A stretch of DNA of 64,000 nucleotides from Bradyrhizobium sp. NFR13 (GTDB lineage: Bacteria > Pseudomonadota > Alphaproteobacteria > Rhizobiales > Xanthobacteraceae): assembly GCF_900114605.1 (NCBI RefSeq), contig NZ_FOTP01000001.1, positions 992,001 through 1,056,000 on the forward strand, written 5' to 3'. Made by a program: the position numbers and the translations under genes. Within the stretch, counting starts at the first letter, position 1, and each line of letters begins with the position of its first letter. The notes below the pieces were generated by a model that worked only from the letters and a program-made list of their open reading frames with translations, was not told where the DNA came from and did not search any database. This document shows, in pieces, positions 10,233 through 20,300 of this stretch.

Positions 10233-10380
10233 CGTCATTCCGGGATGCACGTAAGTCGCGCAGCGACTGCAGTGCTGACCCGGAATCCCGGAGTGATGAA
10301 CATGCCGGGATTCCCCGCCACTCCAATTGGAGTGGCTGAGGTTCGTGTGCGGCTGACGCCGCCCACGCCCCGGAATGACG
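10233..10380. repeat. Intergenic inverted-repeat element
   Basis: CGTCATTCCGGG (10233-10244) is perfectly complementary to CCCGGAATGACG (10369-10380), enclosing about 124 bases. Inside is a perfect 20-base palindrome at 10317-10336. The outer arms match a dispersed intergenic repeat type often seen in Bradyrhizobium-like genomes. It separates the mhaAB-like pair from the MBL-fold gene and probably attenuates or ends transcription. Confidence 0.6.
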
Positions 10381-10387
10381 AGTTTTC

Positions 10388-10603
10388 TCATTTCTCGCCC
10401 CTCACCACCGGCAATCTCCGCTTCGCCAGCGCAATCGCATCGCCGAGCACACCGGCATCGCCGATGTGATTGGCGAGAATCAGCACCAGCGCGGTATCGA
10501 GCGCTGCGCTTTGTTCATCGCTCAATCCGCGATGCGCCTCGACGATGGCACGATAGGCGTCGTCGGGACTGGCGAAATTGGACGCTGTCGACAACACCGT
10601 CAT
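10388..10603 (-). CDS. DUF2783 small protein, probable MhaB-type hydroxylase coupling component
   Basis: A 71-residue acidic helical protein starting MTVLSTASNFASPDDAYRAI. Its ATG overlaps the stop of the upstream flavoprotein hydroxylase as ATGA, so the two are translationally coupled. In Pseudomonas putida U the homogentisate-forming 3-hydroxyphenylacetate hydroxylase consists of a flavoprotein (MhaA) and a very small essential coupling protein (MhaB). Size, order and coupling match that pair. The assignment rests on context and size rather than on a recognised active-site motif. Confidence 0.7.
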   Translation of the reverse strand: MTVLSTASNFASPDDAYRAIVEAHRGLSDEQSAALDTALVLILANHIGDAGVLGDAIALAKRRLPVVRGEK

Positions 10604-12213
10604 GACGCTCTCCCGGAGGCACGCGCGACCGCGGCCTTGATCGCTTGCGGCGTCGGATACCGGAACCGTGCAGCGACATAGCCGTCCGGTCGCAGCAGAT
10701 AGGCAGTACCCGGATCTGCACCGTAACGTGCCTTGAACAGTCCGGCCTCGTCGCGCAGCGCCGCATCGTCGCCGACGACCAGACGCCCTACCCCCTCGGG
10801 CAGTTCGATCGCCTGACCATCCGATTGCAGCACGGTGAAGCCACGCCCCGCTCCGGCGAAACATTCCGAGAGAAACACATGCGCGCCGTCGTCAGTCGCG
10901 AGCGGCGCGTCCGGCATATGCGCACCCGGCTGAGGACCATTGGACCAGTCGTCGCTATCCGCGGTCGAGAGCGGCGTCTGATAGACCGACGGCACGGACA
11001 GCCGCCCGCCATTGATCATCCGCTTGGCGAAATCGGCTTCCCTGGCGAGGGACAGCACCGCCTGCCGCATCCGTTGTTCCTGCTTCGAATGCGGCGCGAT
11101 GAAATCCGTCGCATGGGTCGAGGCCCGGATGTTTTCATCTGCCGCCCGGCCACGCTCGGCATCATAACTCGCCAGCAGCGACGCCGGCGCATCGCCCGCC
11201 AGCACCATCGCCAGCTTCCATGCGAGATTCTCAGCATCTTCCAGGCCGGAATTCGCACCGCGCGCGCCGAACGGCGACACCTGATGCGCGGCGTCGCCGG
11301 CAAATATCACGCGCTCATGCAGGAAGCGCTGCATGCGGCGGCACTGGAATTTGTAGACCGAGATCCACTCGAAATCGAAATCGTCGTGGCCGAGCATGCG
11401 TGCGATGCGTGGACGCACCTTCTCCGGCTGCCGCTCCGCGACAGGATCGGCATCGGGCCCGAGCTGCAGATCGATCCGCCAGACATCGTCGGGCTGGCGA
11501 TGCAGCAGTGCGGACTGGCCGGAATGGAATGGTGGATCGAACCAGAACCAGCGCTCGGTGGGGAATTCCGCGGTCATCTTGACGTCGGCGATCAGGAACT
11601 GATCCTCGAACACCTCGCCGGAAAAGTCCGCGCCAACCATGCCGCGCAGCCCTGACCGCGCGCCGTCGCAAGCGACGACGTAGTCCGCACGCAAGGTGTA
11701 GGAACCGTCGGGCGTCTCGATGGTGAGTTCCGCATGATCATTGTGCTGCGCCAGCGCGATGACCTTGTTGCGCCAGCGCAGATCGATCTCCGGCAATTGA
11801 TGCGCGCGATCGACCAGAAATGACTCGGCGTAATATTGCTGCAGGTTGATGAAAGCCGGCATCTTGTGGCCGGTCTCCGGCAGCAGATCGAACTGGTAGA
11901 GCATGTCTGGCCCGAGGAACATCTTGCCGACCTTCCACACCACGCCCTTCTCGATCATGCGATCGGCGGCACCGAGACGGTCCCAATATTCGAGCGAGCG
12001 TTTGGAGAAACAGATGGCGCGCGAGCCGTCGCCGATGCGATCGGCGTCGTCGAGCAGCACCACACGCTGGCCGCGCTGCGCCAGATCGATAGCCAGTGAC
12101 AGCCCGACCGGGCCGGCGCCGACGATCACGACCGGATGATGCGCCGCGTCACTCGCCGGGCGCGCCTGATCGGCATGGCGAGAATAGGCAAACTGGCGGA
12201 CATGCTGCGCCAT
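10600..12213 (-). CDS. FAD-dependent aromatic hydroxylase, probable MhaA-type 3-hydroxyphenylacetate 6-hydroxylase
   Basis: A 537-residue class A flavoprotein monooxygenase related to MhpA/PheA/TfdB. It has the Rossmann GAGPVGLSLAIDLAQRG near residue 31, a DG region in VVACDGARSGLRGMVGADF, the GDAAHQVSPFGARGANSG FAD motif, and a C-terminal thioredoxin-like extension. The downstream DUF2783 gene overlaps it, and a MarR regulator is divergent. With hmgA nearby, hydroxylation of 3-hydroxyphenylacetate to homogentisate is the best-supported role. A 3-(3-hydroxyphenyl)propionate hydroxylase (MhpA) is the main alternative, but no extradiol dioxygenase is nearby to support it. Confidence 0.75.
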   Translation of the reverse strand: MAQHVRQFAYSRHADQARPASDAAHHPVVIVGAGPVGLSLAIDLAQRGQRVVLLDDADRIGDGSRAICFSKRSLEYWDRLGAADRMIEKGVVWKVGKMFLGPDMLYQFDLLPETGHKMPAFINLQQYYAESFLVDRAHQLPEIDLRWRNKVIALAQHNDHAELTIETPDGSYTLRADYVVACDGARSGLRGMVGADFSGEVFEDQFLIADVKMTAEFPTERWFWFDPPFHSGQSALLHRQPDDVWRIDLQLGPDADPVAERQPEKVRPRIARMLGHDDFDFEWISVYKFQCRRMQRFLHERVIFAGDAAHQVSPFGARGANSGLEDAENLAWKLAMVLAGDAPASLLASYDAERGRAADENIRASTHATDFIAPHSKQEQRMRQAVLSLAREADFAKRMINGGRLSVPSVYQTPLSTADSDDWSNGPQPGAHMPDAPLATDDGAHVFLSECFAGAGRGFTVLQSDGQAIELPEGVGRLVVGDDAALRDEAGLFKARYGADPGTAYLLRPDGYVAARFRYPTPQAIKAAVARASGRAS

Positions 12214-12288
12214 GGCTCAGACCCCGCCCTGCAACCGGATGTGTTTTCGGATCAACGCTGGTCTGGCCAACGGATCGCACTCCCTCTA

Positions 12289-12312
12289 AGATAGTCTCAT
12301 TTGCAACCATCT
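12289..12312. promoter_or_regulatory. Candidate MarR operator upstream of mhaA-like gene
   Basis: An imperfect dyad AGATAGT-N10-ACCATCT (6 of 7 positions pair) lies in the short divergent region between the hydroxylase and the MarR gene. Its right half covers the most upstream possible start codon of the MarR frame (TTG 12301). This supports a later start for that gene. Confidence 0.35.
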
Positions 12313-12357
12313 AAACGCCGGACCCGTGGCGGCGTCAACAGCAGAATCGGTGGCTCC

Positions 12358-12831
12358 GTGGCGAAATTCGACCTGTTTCAGTTTGTCCCGTTCCGGCTGA
12401 ACCGGCTGGCCGCGGAGGTCAGCGCTGCACTGTCCGACGAATATCAGGTGCGTTACGGGCTCGACATTCCGGAATGGCGCATCATCGCCACGCTGGGTTT
12501 TCGCGACGACGCCTGCAGCGCGCAGTTCATTTCGCAATGCACACGCACCCATAAGTCCACCATCAGCCGCGCGGTCACCGCCCTGCTGGACCGCGCACTC
12601 ATCGAACGCGTCGAGAACGAGGATGATCGCCGCGCCTTCGAATTGCGCCTCTCCGCGAAAGGGAAAGCGCTTTACGAGGAACTCATCCCGCGCCTGCTAA
12701 GCAAGGAGCGCGACATCCTGTCATGCCTCACGGCGCAGGAACGCAAGGATTTCGCGGCCGCACTCGGCAAGATCGAACGCAGCCTCGATCTCGTGCAGAC
12801 ACGGCACGGTCAAAAGGCCGACGCTTACTAA
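12358..12831 (+). CDS. MarR family transcriptional regulator, probable regulator of the mhaAB-like genes
   Basis: About 157 residues from GTG 12358. The winged-helix core includes STISRAVTALLDRALIERVE, then the wing residues NEDDRRAFELRLSAKG typical of MarR proteins that sense aromatic acids. The start is uncertain: a TTG at 12301 would add 19 residues, but it falls in a candidate operator, and homology begins at about FDLFQFVPFRLNRL. It is divergent from the flavoprotein hydroxylase, so it probably represses that operon until its aromatic substrate is present. Confidence 0.85.
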   Translation: MAKFDLFQFVPFRLNRLAAEVSAALSDEYQVRYGLDIPEWRIIATLGFRDDACSAQFISQCTRTHKSTISRAVTALLDRALIERVENEDDRRAFELRLSAKGKALYEELIPRLLSKERDILSCLTAQERKDFAAALGKIERSLDLVQTRHGQKADAY

Positions 12832-12834
12832 GCG

Positions 12835-13647
12835 CTAGTCGCGCATAAATGAGCGCGACGGCATCTCGTGCAATGCATAGCCATCGGCCTTGCTGCCCTC
12901 GACGCGCGGATAAAGCTCGCGCACCAACGGATCATGACCGGGAATGATCCGGTCAGGATGACCGGCGAGGCGCTCGCAGGTCGTCCAGCCGTCACACATG
13001 TCACCGATATTGTAGACGATCGGAAACGGGCTGCGGCGCTGCATATTGCCGTAATAATGCGAGGCGTCTGACGCCAGCACCACAGGGCCGCGCGCCGTCT
13101 GCACGCGTACGATCTGCAGACCATCGGAATGGCCGCCGACGCGGTGCAGCGTGATGCCCGGAGCAACCTCGCCATCGCCATTATGGAACGTGACACGCTC
13201 GTTGAAGACGTGCCGCACCATCAAGGTAACATCTTCAGCCGAAAACGGATGCCGCAGCAGCCCGTTGCACATACAGCGGCCTGTCGCGTAGCTCATCTCG
13301 CGGTCCTGTAGATGGAACCTGGCATTGGGCAGGCGATCGAGATTGCCGGCATGATCGTAATGCAGATGCGTGACGATGACGTCGCGGATGTCCGCCGCGC
13401 GGACGCCGAAATCGGCCAGCGCATCGATAGGATTGATCGTGAGCTTGCGGCTGCGCTCCTTCGAGGCGGCTTCGTTGAAGCCGGTATCGACCAGGATATC
13501 GCGACCACCGCCGCGGATCAGCCAGACGAAATAATCGAGATCGGCCGCTGCTGTTTCATGGGGATCGGGTGCGAGATAATTCATCTGCGGCGTCCGCGCC
13601 GTCATGGTGGCATAGCGGATCGCATAGATTTCGTAAGTCGCACTCAT
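12835..13647 (-). CDS. Metallo-beta-lactamase-fold hydrolase, N-acyl homoserine lactonase (AttM/AiiB)-like
   Basis: 270 residues with an intact dinuclear metal site: THLHYDHAGN (HxHxDH), GGHSDG, the DASHYYGN Asp and IPGHD. The pattern and length resemble AttM/AiiB-type lactonases. In this neighbourhood it might instead open an aromatic-derived lactone, for example one formed from a hydroxyphenylacetate. The ATG at 13647 follows GGGGCG; the frame is open for 21 more codons upstream. It is convergent with the MarR gene, three bases away. Substrate is not determinable from sequence alone. Confidence 0.75.
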   Translation of the reverse strand: MSATYEIYAIRYATMTARTPQMNYLAPDPHETAAADLDYFVWLIRGGGRDILVDTGFNEAASKERSRKLTINPIDALADFGVRAADIRDVIVTHLHYDHAGNLDRLPNARFHLQDREMSYATGRCMCNGLLRHPFSAEDVTLMVRHVFNERVTFHNGDGEVAPGITLHRVGGHSDGLQIVRVQTARGPVVLASDASHYYGNMQRRSPFPIVYNIGDMCDGWTTCERLAGHPDRIIPGHDPLVRELYPRVEGSKADGYALHEMPSRSFMRD

Positions 13648-13913
13648 TCGTTTCGCCCCATTCCCGGTCGTTGTTATGCGCAACAAGCCATTGCTGCCGG
13701 AAAAGGTCAAACCATTCCAGCCATTGGAATCACCGGAAACCGGAACAGGAGCGACAACGCGAGACAGATCGCGAATTCACGCGATAGCTGCTGTCCATAC
13801 CGCACATTGACAGCACCGATCACGCCGGTTTGATAATGCGAATGGCGTGGATTAGTGTCGCTGCGGCGCAAGCCGAGCATGGGCAGCGCCTTCAAGTCTG
13901 GACCGGTTTCATT

Positions 13914-15422
13914 ATGAAAATGCGCATTGCTCTGATTGCTCTTCTGGCGCTTGCCGCCACACCCATCTGGCAGGCCTCTGCCGCGGAAGATCGGACCCAG
14001 CGGATCGCACTGGTGATCGGCAATGCGAAGTATCCGGACGCCGAGACACCGCTCAAGGAGCCCATCAACGACGCCCGCGACGTCGCCGCCGAACTGAAGC
14101 GTGACGGATTTGAGGTCGATACCGGCGAGAATCTCAATGGCGACGGTATGCGTCGGGCGCTCGACAAATTCTACGGCAAGGTGAAGCCCGGCTCGGTCGC
14201 CCTGGTGTTTTTCAGTGGCTTCGGCATCCAGTCTGCGCGGCAGAGCTACATGATCCCGGTCGATGCCCAGATCTGGACCGAGCCCGACGTGCGCCGCGAC
14301 GGCTTCAGCCTCGAGACCGTGCTCAACGAGATCAACGGCCGCGGCGCAGGCGTCAAGATTGCGCTTTTGGACGCATCCCGCCGCAATCCGTTCGAACGCA
14401 GGTTCCGCAGTTTCTCCGCCGGACTCGCTCCGGTGATCGCACCGAGCGGCACGCTGGTGATGTATTCGGCGGCTCTGAGCTCGGTCGTCAGCGATAGCGG
14501 CGGCGATCACGGGTTGTTCGTCGGCGAATTGCTGAAGGAAATCCGGGTTCCCGATCTCACCGCCGAGCAGACACTGAACCGGACCCGGGTCAGCGTCACC
14601 CGCGCGTCGCGTAGCGAACAGGTGCCGTGGATTTCCTCGTCGCTGGCAGAAGACTTCTCTTTTATAGCGGGAACGCGCCCGCCCTCGGCCGCTGTGGCGG
14701 AAGCCAAGCCGGCCGATCCGGCGCCAGCTGCGACACCGCGCCCCTCCGCTGTGGCCAAGCCGGAAGTCGTCGCCGCACCTGCGGCTCCTGCACCTTCGCC
14801 TGCACCTGCTGCACCCACACCCGCCGCACCAGCAGCAACGCCAGCGCCGGCCGCGGCACCGACTCCTGCTCCCGTCGTCGCCGCCGAAGCGCCCCGTGAT
14901 GAAAACAAGATCCTGCTGGCGCTGGCCGAGGATCCGACCGTCAAAGCGCTGAACGTCAAGCTGACCGATAATCCGGAAGACGCCGGCGCGCTGTATCGCC
15001 GCGGGCAGGTCTATGCCAGCAAAGGCGCCTATTCCGCTGCGATCAAGGATTTCGACGCCACGATCAAACTGAATCCCAAGGATGTCGAGGCCTACAACAA
15101 TCGTTGCTGGGCACGCACCGTGACCGGCGACCTCGCCGCCGCGCTCAAGGACTGCAATGAAGCCCTGCGCCTGCGCCCGAATTTCGTCGATGCGCTGGAC
15201 AGCCGCGGCCTGGTCAACCTCAAGAATGGCCAGAGCAAGAATGCGATTGCGGATTTCGACGCTGCGCTAAAGATCAATCCGCAGCTGACCTCATCGCTTT
15301 ATGGCCGCGGCCTGGCCAAACATCGCCTTGGCCAGACGGCTGAAGGCGATCTCGACATCACCAATGCCAAGGCCATGGACCCGGACATCGTCAAGGAATT
15401 TGCCGGTTACGGCGTCCGATAG
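13914..15422 (+). CDS. Secreted caspase-fold (peptidase C14) pseudoenzyme with C-terminal TPRs
   Basis: 502 residues. Residues 1-24 form a signal peptide (MKMRIALIALLALAATPIW then ASAA). Residues about 29-250 are a caspase-like domain (RIALVIGNAKYPDAETPL, NDARDVAAELKRDGFEV). A Pro/Ala-rich linker follows to about 335, then three to four TPRs from about 355 (ALYRRGQVYASKGAYSAAIKD). The catalytic His of the GHG motif is Phe103 (FFSGFGIQ), and the catalytic Cys of DACR is Ser155 (LLDASRRNPF). Peptidase activity is thus unlikely, and a periplasmic scaffold role is inferred. A paralogue with the same losses lies at 21451-22317. The start is judged from the signal peptide; the ribosome site is weak. 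Confidence 0.85.
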   Translation: MKMRIALIALLALAATPIWQASAAEDRTQRIALVIGNAKYPDAETPLKEPINDARDVAAELKRDGFEVDTGENLNGDGMRRALDKFYGKVKPGSVALVFFSGFGIQSARQSYMIPVDAQIWTEPDVRRDGFSLETVLNEINGRGAGVKIALLDASRRNPFERRFRSFSAGLAPVIAPSGTLVMYSAALSSVVSDSGGDHGLFVGELLKEIRVPDLTAEQTLNRTRVSVTRASRSEQVPWISSSLAEDFSFIAGTRPPSAAVAEAKPADPAPAATPRPSAVAKPEVVAAPAAPAPSPAPAAPTPAAPAATPAPAAAPTPAPVVAAEAPRDENKILLALAEDPTVKALNVKLTDNPEDAGALYRRGQVYASKGAYSAAIKDFDATIKLNPKDVEAYNNRCWARTVTGDLAAALKDCNEALRLRPNFVDALDSRGLVNLKNGQSKNAIADFDAALKINPQLTSSLYGRGLAKHRLGQTAEGDLDITNAKAMDPDIVKEFAGYGVR

Positions 15423-15645
15423 GACCGCGTTCGATAGAACGGCACGGTGATCCCCAGAGGTCACCGGAATTTCGCAGGAAGGTCGCAAGATCATCGCAAG
15501 AAAGTCGCAAGCCCGGTTTGAACCTGCGGCGCGCGAGCGGACACTATTGATGGCAGACCGGAGGCCGTCCTGAAGCGATCCGGCACCAGATTTTGTTGAA
15601 TTTGATTCAAGCGCGTTTCGCGCGACTACAATGAAGGATGCACCC

Positions 15646-16302
15646 ATGTCGAACACATCCGCACGCTCCGGCTTCAACGCGCTTCGCACGATCGCCATGA
15701 TCGGCGTCGCCCTGTCGCTGACCGCAGGCATCGCCGCAGCGGCAGAGGAAGTGACCTCCGACCAGATCCTGCGCGCATTGGCCCCGAAGAAGCCGCTGAC
15801 CCGCGGCCTGTCGATGACGCCGCCGGCCGAGCCGGCCGTCAATGCCGCCGAAGGCAAGTTCGTCGACTCGCTTCGCAATCGCAGCACACGGTCGCTCTCG
15901 ATCGGCGAGCGCGAGCAGATCGCCGCTGTCGCCCAGACCAAGCCGGCGATCGATCTGGAAATTACCTTCGACTACAACTCGGCGAATATCAGCAAGAAGT
16001 CGCTGTCCTCCGTGCAGGCCCTCGGCAAGGCGCTGAGCAGCGACGACCTCAAGGGCGCAACCTTCGTGGTCGCCGGCCATACCGACGCCGTCGGCGGCGA
16101 GGAATACAACCAGGATCTCTCCGAGCGCCGCGCTGATGCCATCAAGCGCTATCTGACGGACAAATACGGCATCGCCGGTGCCGACCTCGTCACCGTCGGC
16201 TATGGCAAGGGCAAGCCGAAGGCCGGCGTTGCGCCAACCGACCCGTCGAACCGACGCGTCCAGGTCGTGAACATGGCGAACAAGACCACCGCGTCCCAGT
16301 AA
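15646..16302 (+). CDS. OmpA-family peptidoglycan-binding protein
   Basis: 218 residues from ATG 15646, which is preceded by AAGGATG; another ATG lies five codons upstream. An N-terminal signal sequence (TIAMIGVALSLTAGIAAAA) is followed by a linker and a C-terminal OmpA domain of about residues 100-210 with VVAGHTDAVGGEEYNQDLS and ERRADAIKRYL. These carry the Asp and Arg that contact diaminopimelate in OmpA domains. No beta-barrel domain is present, so it is a periplasmic or lipid-free wall-binding protein. It sits between the pseudo-caspase and the RND operon, consistent with anchoring that system to the wall (inference). Confidence 0.88.
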   Translation: MSNTSARSGFNALRTIAMIGVALSLTAGIAAAAEEVTSDQILRALAPKKPLTRGLSMTPPAEPAVNAAEGKFVDSLRNRSTRSLSIGEREQIAAVAQTKPAIDLEITFDYNSANISKKSLSSVQALGKALSSDDLKGATFVVAGHTDAVGGEEYNQDLSERRADAIKRYLTDKYGIAGADLVTVGYGKGKPKAGVAPTDPSNRRVQVVNMANKTTASQ

Positions 16303-16476
16303 GGCTCGGTGGTACTTCCGAGCTTGCTGCGGATTGCCGCACCACAGCGTTCCGTACCACACGGGACGCTGTTTGCTGTGGTGATCGCGGATATCCTGTA
16401 TAGATTTGCCCCGACCTCCCACCGCACCGATCGAATGCCCCTGGTGCTCCGTAATACCAAGTGGATCGATCCCGCA

Positions 16477-17397
16477 ATGAAGGCTCTTGCCTGCTTCTCT
16501 TCCTCCCTCGCGTGTCTGTCGCTGGCGGCCACGATGGTCGCAACCACTTCTGTCGGCTTTGCTGCTGAACCCGCACCCGCCGGCTCAGCCCCGCCGAATG
16601 GCGCCATGGTGATCGTCGCCAAGGCCACCAATGCCTGCTTCTCTGATCTCGTGCGGGTGACGGGCTTCGTGGTTCCGCGCCGCGAGGCCGTGGTCGGCGT
16701 GGAGACCGAAGGTTCGAAGGTCTCCGAAGTGCTGGTCCGCGAAGGCGATACCGTCACCGAGAACCAGGAACTGGCCCGGCTGGCACCGCCGCCCACAGCA
16801 GGCAATGCACGCCCGAATCCTGTGACGCTGCGCGCTCCCGCGGCAGGCCTGATCACATCCGTTAACACCATTGTCGGCGCGCCGGCCTCGCCGCAGGCCG
16901 GGCCGATGTTCAGGATCGCCATCAACAACGAACTCGAGCTCGATGCGGAAGTGCCGAGCATCCACATCCTCAAGATCAACCCCGGCGTCACGGCGCGGAT
17001 CAGCCGCGACGATCAGCCCGATATTGTCGGCAAGGTGCGGCTGGTGTCGCCGCAAATCGACCGCGTGACACAGCTCGGCCATGTCCGGATATCGCTGCCC
17101 AGCAACCCCTCGCTCAAGGTCGGCGTCTTCGCCCGCGCCAGCATCGACGCCAAGCGAAGCTGCGGCGTCGCGATCCCGCGCTCGGCGATCGAGCACTTCA
17201 CCGTGCAACTGGTGAAGGGCAACACCATTGAAACACGCCGCGTGAAGGTCGGGCTGGTGTCCGATACGTCGGTAGAAATTCTCGAAGGCGTCGAAGTGGG
17301 CGACATCGTCGTTGCCGACGCCGGCACATCACTTCATGACGGCGACAAGGTCCAGACCATGTTCGTCGATGACCTCGATCGATCGCGGGTGCGTTAA
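16477..17397 (+). CDS. RND efflux periplasmic adaptor (membrane fusion protein), first of two
   Basis: 306 residues from ATG 16477 with signal peptide (MKALACFSSSLACLSLAA). A lipoyl-like hybrid follows (GSKVSEVLVREGDTVTENQE, PAAGLITSVNTIVGA), then a beta-barrel and membrane-proximal domain. The alpha-hairpin is very short or absent, since the two lipoyl halves nearly abut. Cys54 and Cys229 have counterparts at Cys54 and Cys223 in the second adaptor (20517-21422), which suggests a conserved disulfide. Its stop overlaps the pump's ATG as TAATG, so translation is coupled. The frame extends upstream to 16309 without similarity. Confidence 0.88.
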   Translation: MKALACFSSSLACLSLAATMVATTSVGFAAEPAPAGSAPPNGAMVIVAKATNACFSDLVRVTGFVVPRREAVVGVETEGSKVSEVLVREGDTVTENQELARLAPPPTAGNARPNPVTLRAPAAGLITSVNTIVGAPASPQAGPMFRIAINNELELDAEVPSIHILKINPGVTARISRDDQPDIVGKVRLVSPQIDRVTQLGHVRISLPSNPSLKVGVFARASIDAKRSCGVAIPRSAIEHFTVQLVKGNTIETRRVKVGLVSDTSVEILEGVEVGDIVVADAGTSLHDGDKVQTMFVDDLDRSRVR

Positions 17398-20300
17398 TGG
17401 CAATGAATATCTCGGCATGGTCGATCCGCCATCCGCTTCCGTCCATCGTCTTCTCGATCATTCTTCTGGTACTCGGCTGGATCAGCTTCACCAAGCTGGC
17501 GATCACGCGGCTACCGAGCGCAGACATTCCGGTGATCTCGGTCGCCGTCTCGCAATTCGGCGCGGCGCCCGCGGAACTTGAAGCGCAGGTCACCAAGACC
17601 ATCGAGGACGGCGTCTCCGGCGTCGAAGGCGTCCGGCACATCTCGTCGTCGATCACTGACGGCCTGTCGGTCACGACCGTGCAATTCGCACTGGAAACCA
17701 ACACCGATCGCGCGCTGAACGACGTCAAGGACGCCGTGACGCGGGTGCGTGCCAACCTCCCCCAGAATGTCAACGAACCACTCATCCAGCGCGTCGACGT
17801 GATCGGCCTGCCGATCGTCACCTATGCGGCGATCTCGCCGGGCAAGACACCGGAACAATTGTCGTGGTTCGTCGATGACGTGGTGAAGCGCGCTCTGCAA
17901 GGCGTGCGCAACGTGGCACAGGTCGAGCGCATCGGCGGCGTCGAGCGCGAGATTCTCGTGTCGCTCGATCCCGACCGCCTGCAGGCCGCGGGCCTTACCG
18001 CCGTCGATGTTTCGCGACGTCTGCGCGGCACCAATGTGGACCTCGCTGGCGGCCGCGCCGAAATCGGCAAGAACGACCAGGCAATCCGGACACTGGCGGG
18101 CGCCAAGACGCTGAACGAACTTGCCGGCACCATGATCAGCCTGCCATCCGGCGGCGAAGTGCGGCTCGAGGATCTCGGCACCGTCACCGACACCATCGCC
18201 GACCGGCGCACTTTCGCGCGTTTCAACGGCGAGCCGGTGGTGGCGCTGGGTATCAAACGCTCCAAGGGCGCCAGCGACGTGGTGGTCGCAGCGGCCGTAC
18301 AGAAACGTATCGATGCGCTGAAGGCGTCCTATCCCGATGTCGACCTGAAGCTGATCGACACGTCGGTGGACTTCACCAAGGGCAATTACGAGGCCGCGAT
18401 CTCGACATTGTTCGAGGGTGCAGCGCTTGCCGTCATCGTGGTGTTCTTCTTCCTGCGCGATCTGCGCGCCACGGTCATCGCCGCGATCTCGCTCCCCCTG
18501 TCGATCTTTCCGGCCTTCTGGGCGATGGACCTGCTCGGCTTCTCGCTCAACCTCGTGAGTTTCCTCGCCATCACGCTCTCGACAGGTATTCTCGTCGATG
18601 ACGCCATCGTCGAGATCGAGAACATCGTGCGACATATGCGGATGGGCAAATCGCCCTATCGCGCCGCGCTGGAAGCGGCCGACGAAATCGGCCTCGCCGT
18701 GATCGCCATCAGCCTCACCATTATCGCGATCTTTGCCCCGGCCAGCTTCATGTCCGGCATCGCCGGACAATTCTTCAAGCAGTTCGGCATCACCGTGTCG
18801 GTGCAGGTATTCTTCTCACTATTGGCGGCACGCTTCGTCACGCCTGTGCTGGCCGCATACTTCCTGAAAGATCACAAGCACGACGACCCGCCCCCCGGGC
18901 GCATCCTGCAGGCCTACAACAAGCTCGTGACCCTGTCGGTGAAACGCTACTACGTGACGGTTCTGTTCGGTCTCGCCGTCTTCGCGCTGTCGATCTGGAG
19001 CATCCAGCTGCTGCCGCAGGGCTTCCTGCCGGCCCAGGACACGGCGCGTTCGCTATTGGCGATGGAATTGCCACCGGGATCGCAGCTCGCTTACACCGAG
19101 AAAGTCACAGAAGACATCGTCGCACGGCTCCGCAAGCGACCTGAGGTGAAGAGCGTGTTCGTCGATGGTGGTCACGTCCCGCCCGGCACCTATGAAGTGC
19201 GGCGCGCCGCTCTGATCATCAACTACACCCCAAAGAGCGAACGCGACAGCGCCCATACGCAGCGCCTGCTCGAACTCGATATCAGCAAGGAACTCGAAAG
19301 CGTTCCGGATATTCGCTACTGGTTCCTCGACGAAAACGGACTACGCGCTATCTCGTTGGTGGTGACCGGCACCGACAGCAACATCGTCGCCAATGTCGCC
19401 AGCGAACTGGCGACGCAGATGAAGCGCATTCCGCTGATCTCCAACGTGATCTCGGAAACCTCGCTGGATCGTCCCGAGCTGCGCGTGCAGCCGCGGGCCG
19501 ATCTCGCGGCACGGCTCGGCGTCTCCACCGAGAGCCTGTCCGAAACCATCCGCGTCGCCACCATCGGTGACGTCGGCCCGGCTCTGGCGAAATTCGATGC
19601 CGGCGACCGCCTGGTGCCGATCCGCGTGCAGCTCGAAGACACGGCACGCGCCGACTTCCAGATCCTCGAACAGTTGCGGGTGCCGCTTGGCGGCGGCCGC
19701 GGCGGCGTGCCGCTATCCGTCGTTGCCGACATCAAGCTCGATCAGGGACCGACCAGCATCAACCGCTACGACAGAGAACGTCAGGCCACCGTGGCCGCAG
19801 ATCTCGTGGGCACCGCCGCACTCGGCGATGCCCTGAAGAAGATCTACGAACTGCCGGTCATGAAGAGCCTGCCGAAGAATGTGAGTGTCAAGCAGTCCGG
19901 CGATGCCGAAAGCCTGAACGAACTCGCGGATGGTTTCGCCACCGCGATCTCGGCAGGCCTGATGATGGTCTATGCGGTGCTGGTGCTGCTGTTCGGCACT
20001 TTCCTGCAGCCGATCACCATCCTGTTCTCACTGCCGCTCTCGATTGGTGGCGCGATCCTGGCGCTGCTGTTGACGGGAAAGCAACTCACGACGCCTGTCT
20101 GGATCGGCATCCTGATGCTGATGGGCATCGTCACCAAGAACGCGATCATGCTGGTGGAATTTGCAGTGGAAGCCATTCGCGAAGGCAAGCCGCGGGAGGT
20201 CGCGATCATCGATGCCGGCATGAAACGCGCACGGCCGATCGTGATGACCACCGTCGCCATGGTCGCCGGCATGATGCCGTCCGCACTGGCGTTCGGCGCC

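Noticed and set aside
10604-10864. Upstream extension of the DUF2783 frame
   Set aside because: Arg/Gly-rich shadow of the flavoprotein C-terminus; the ATGA overlap start at 10603 is typical.
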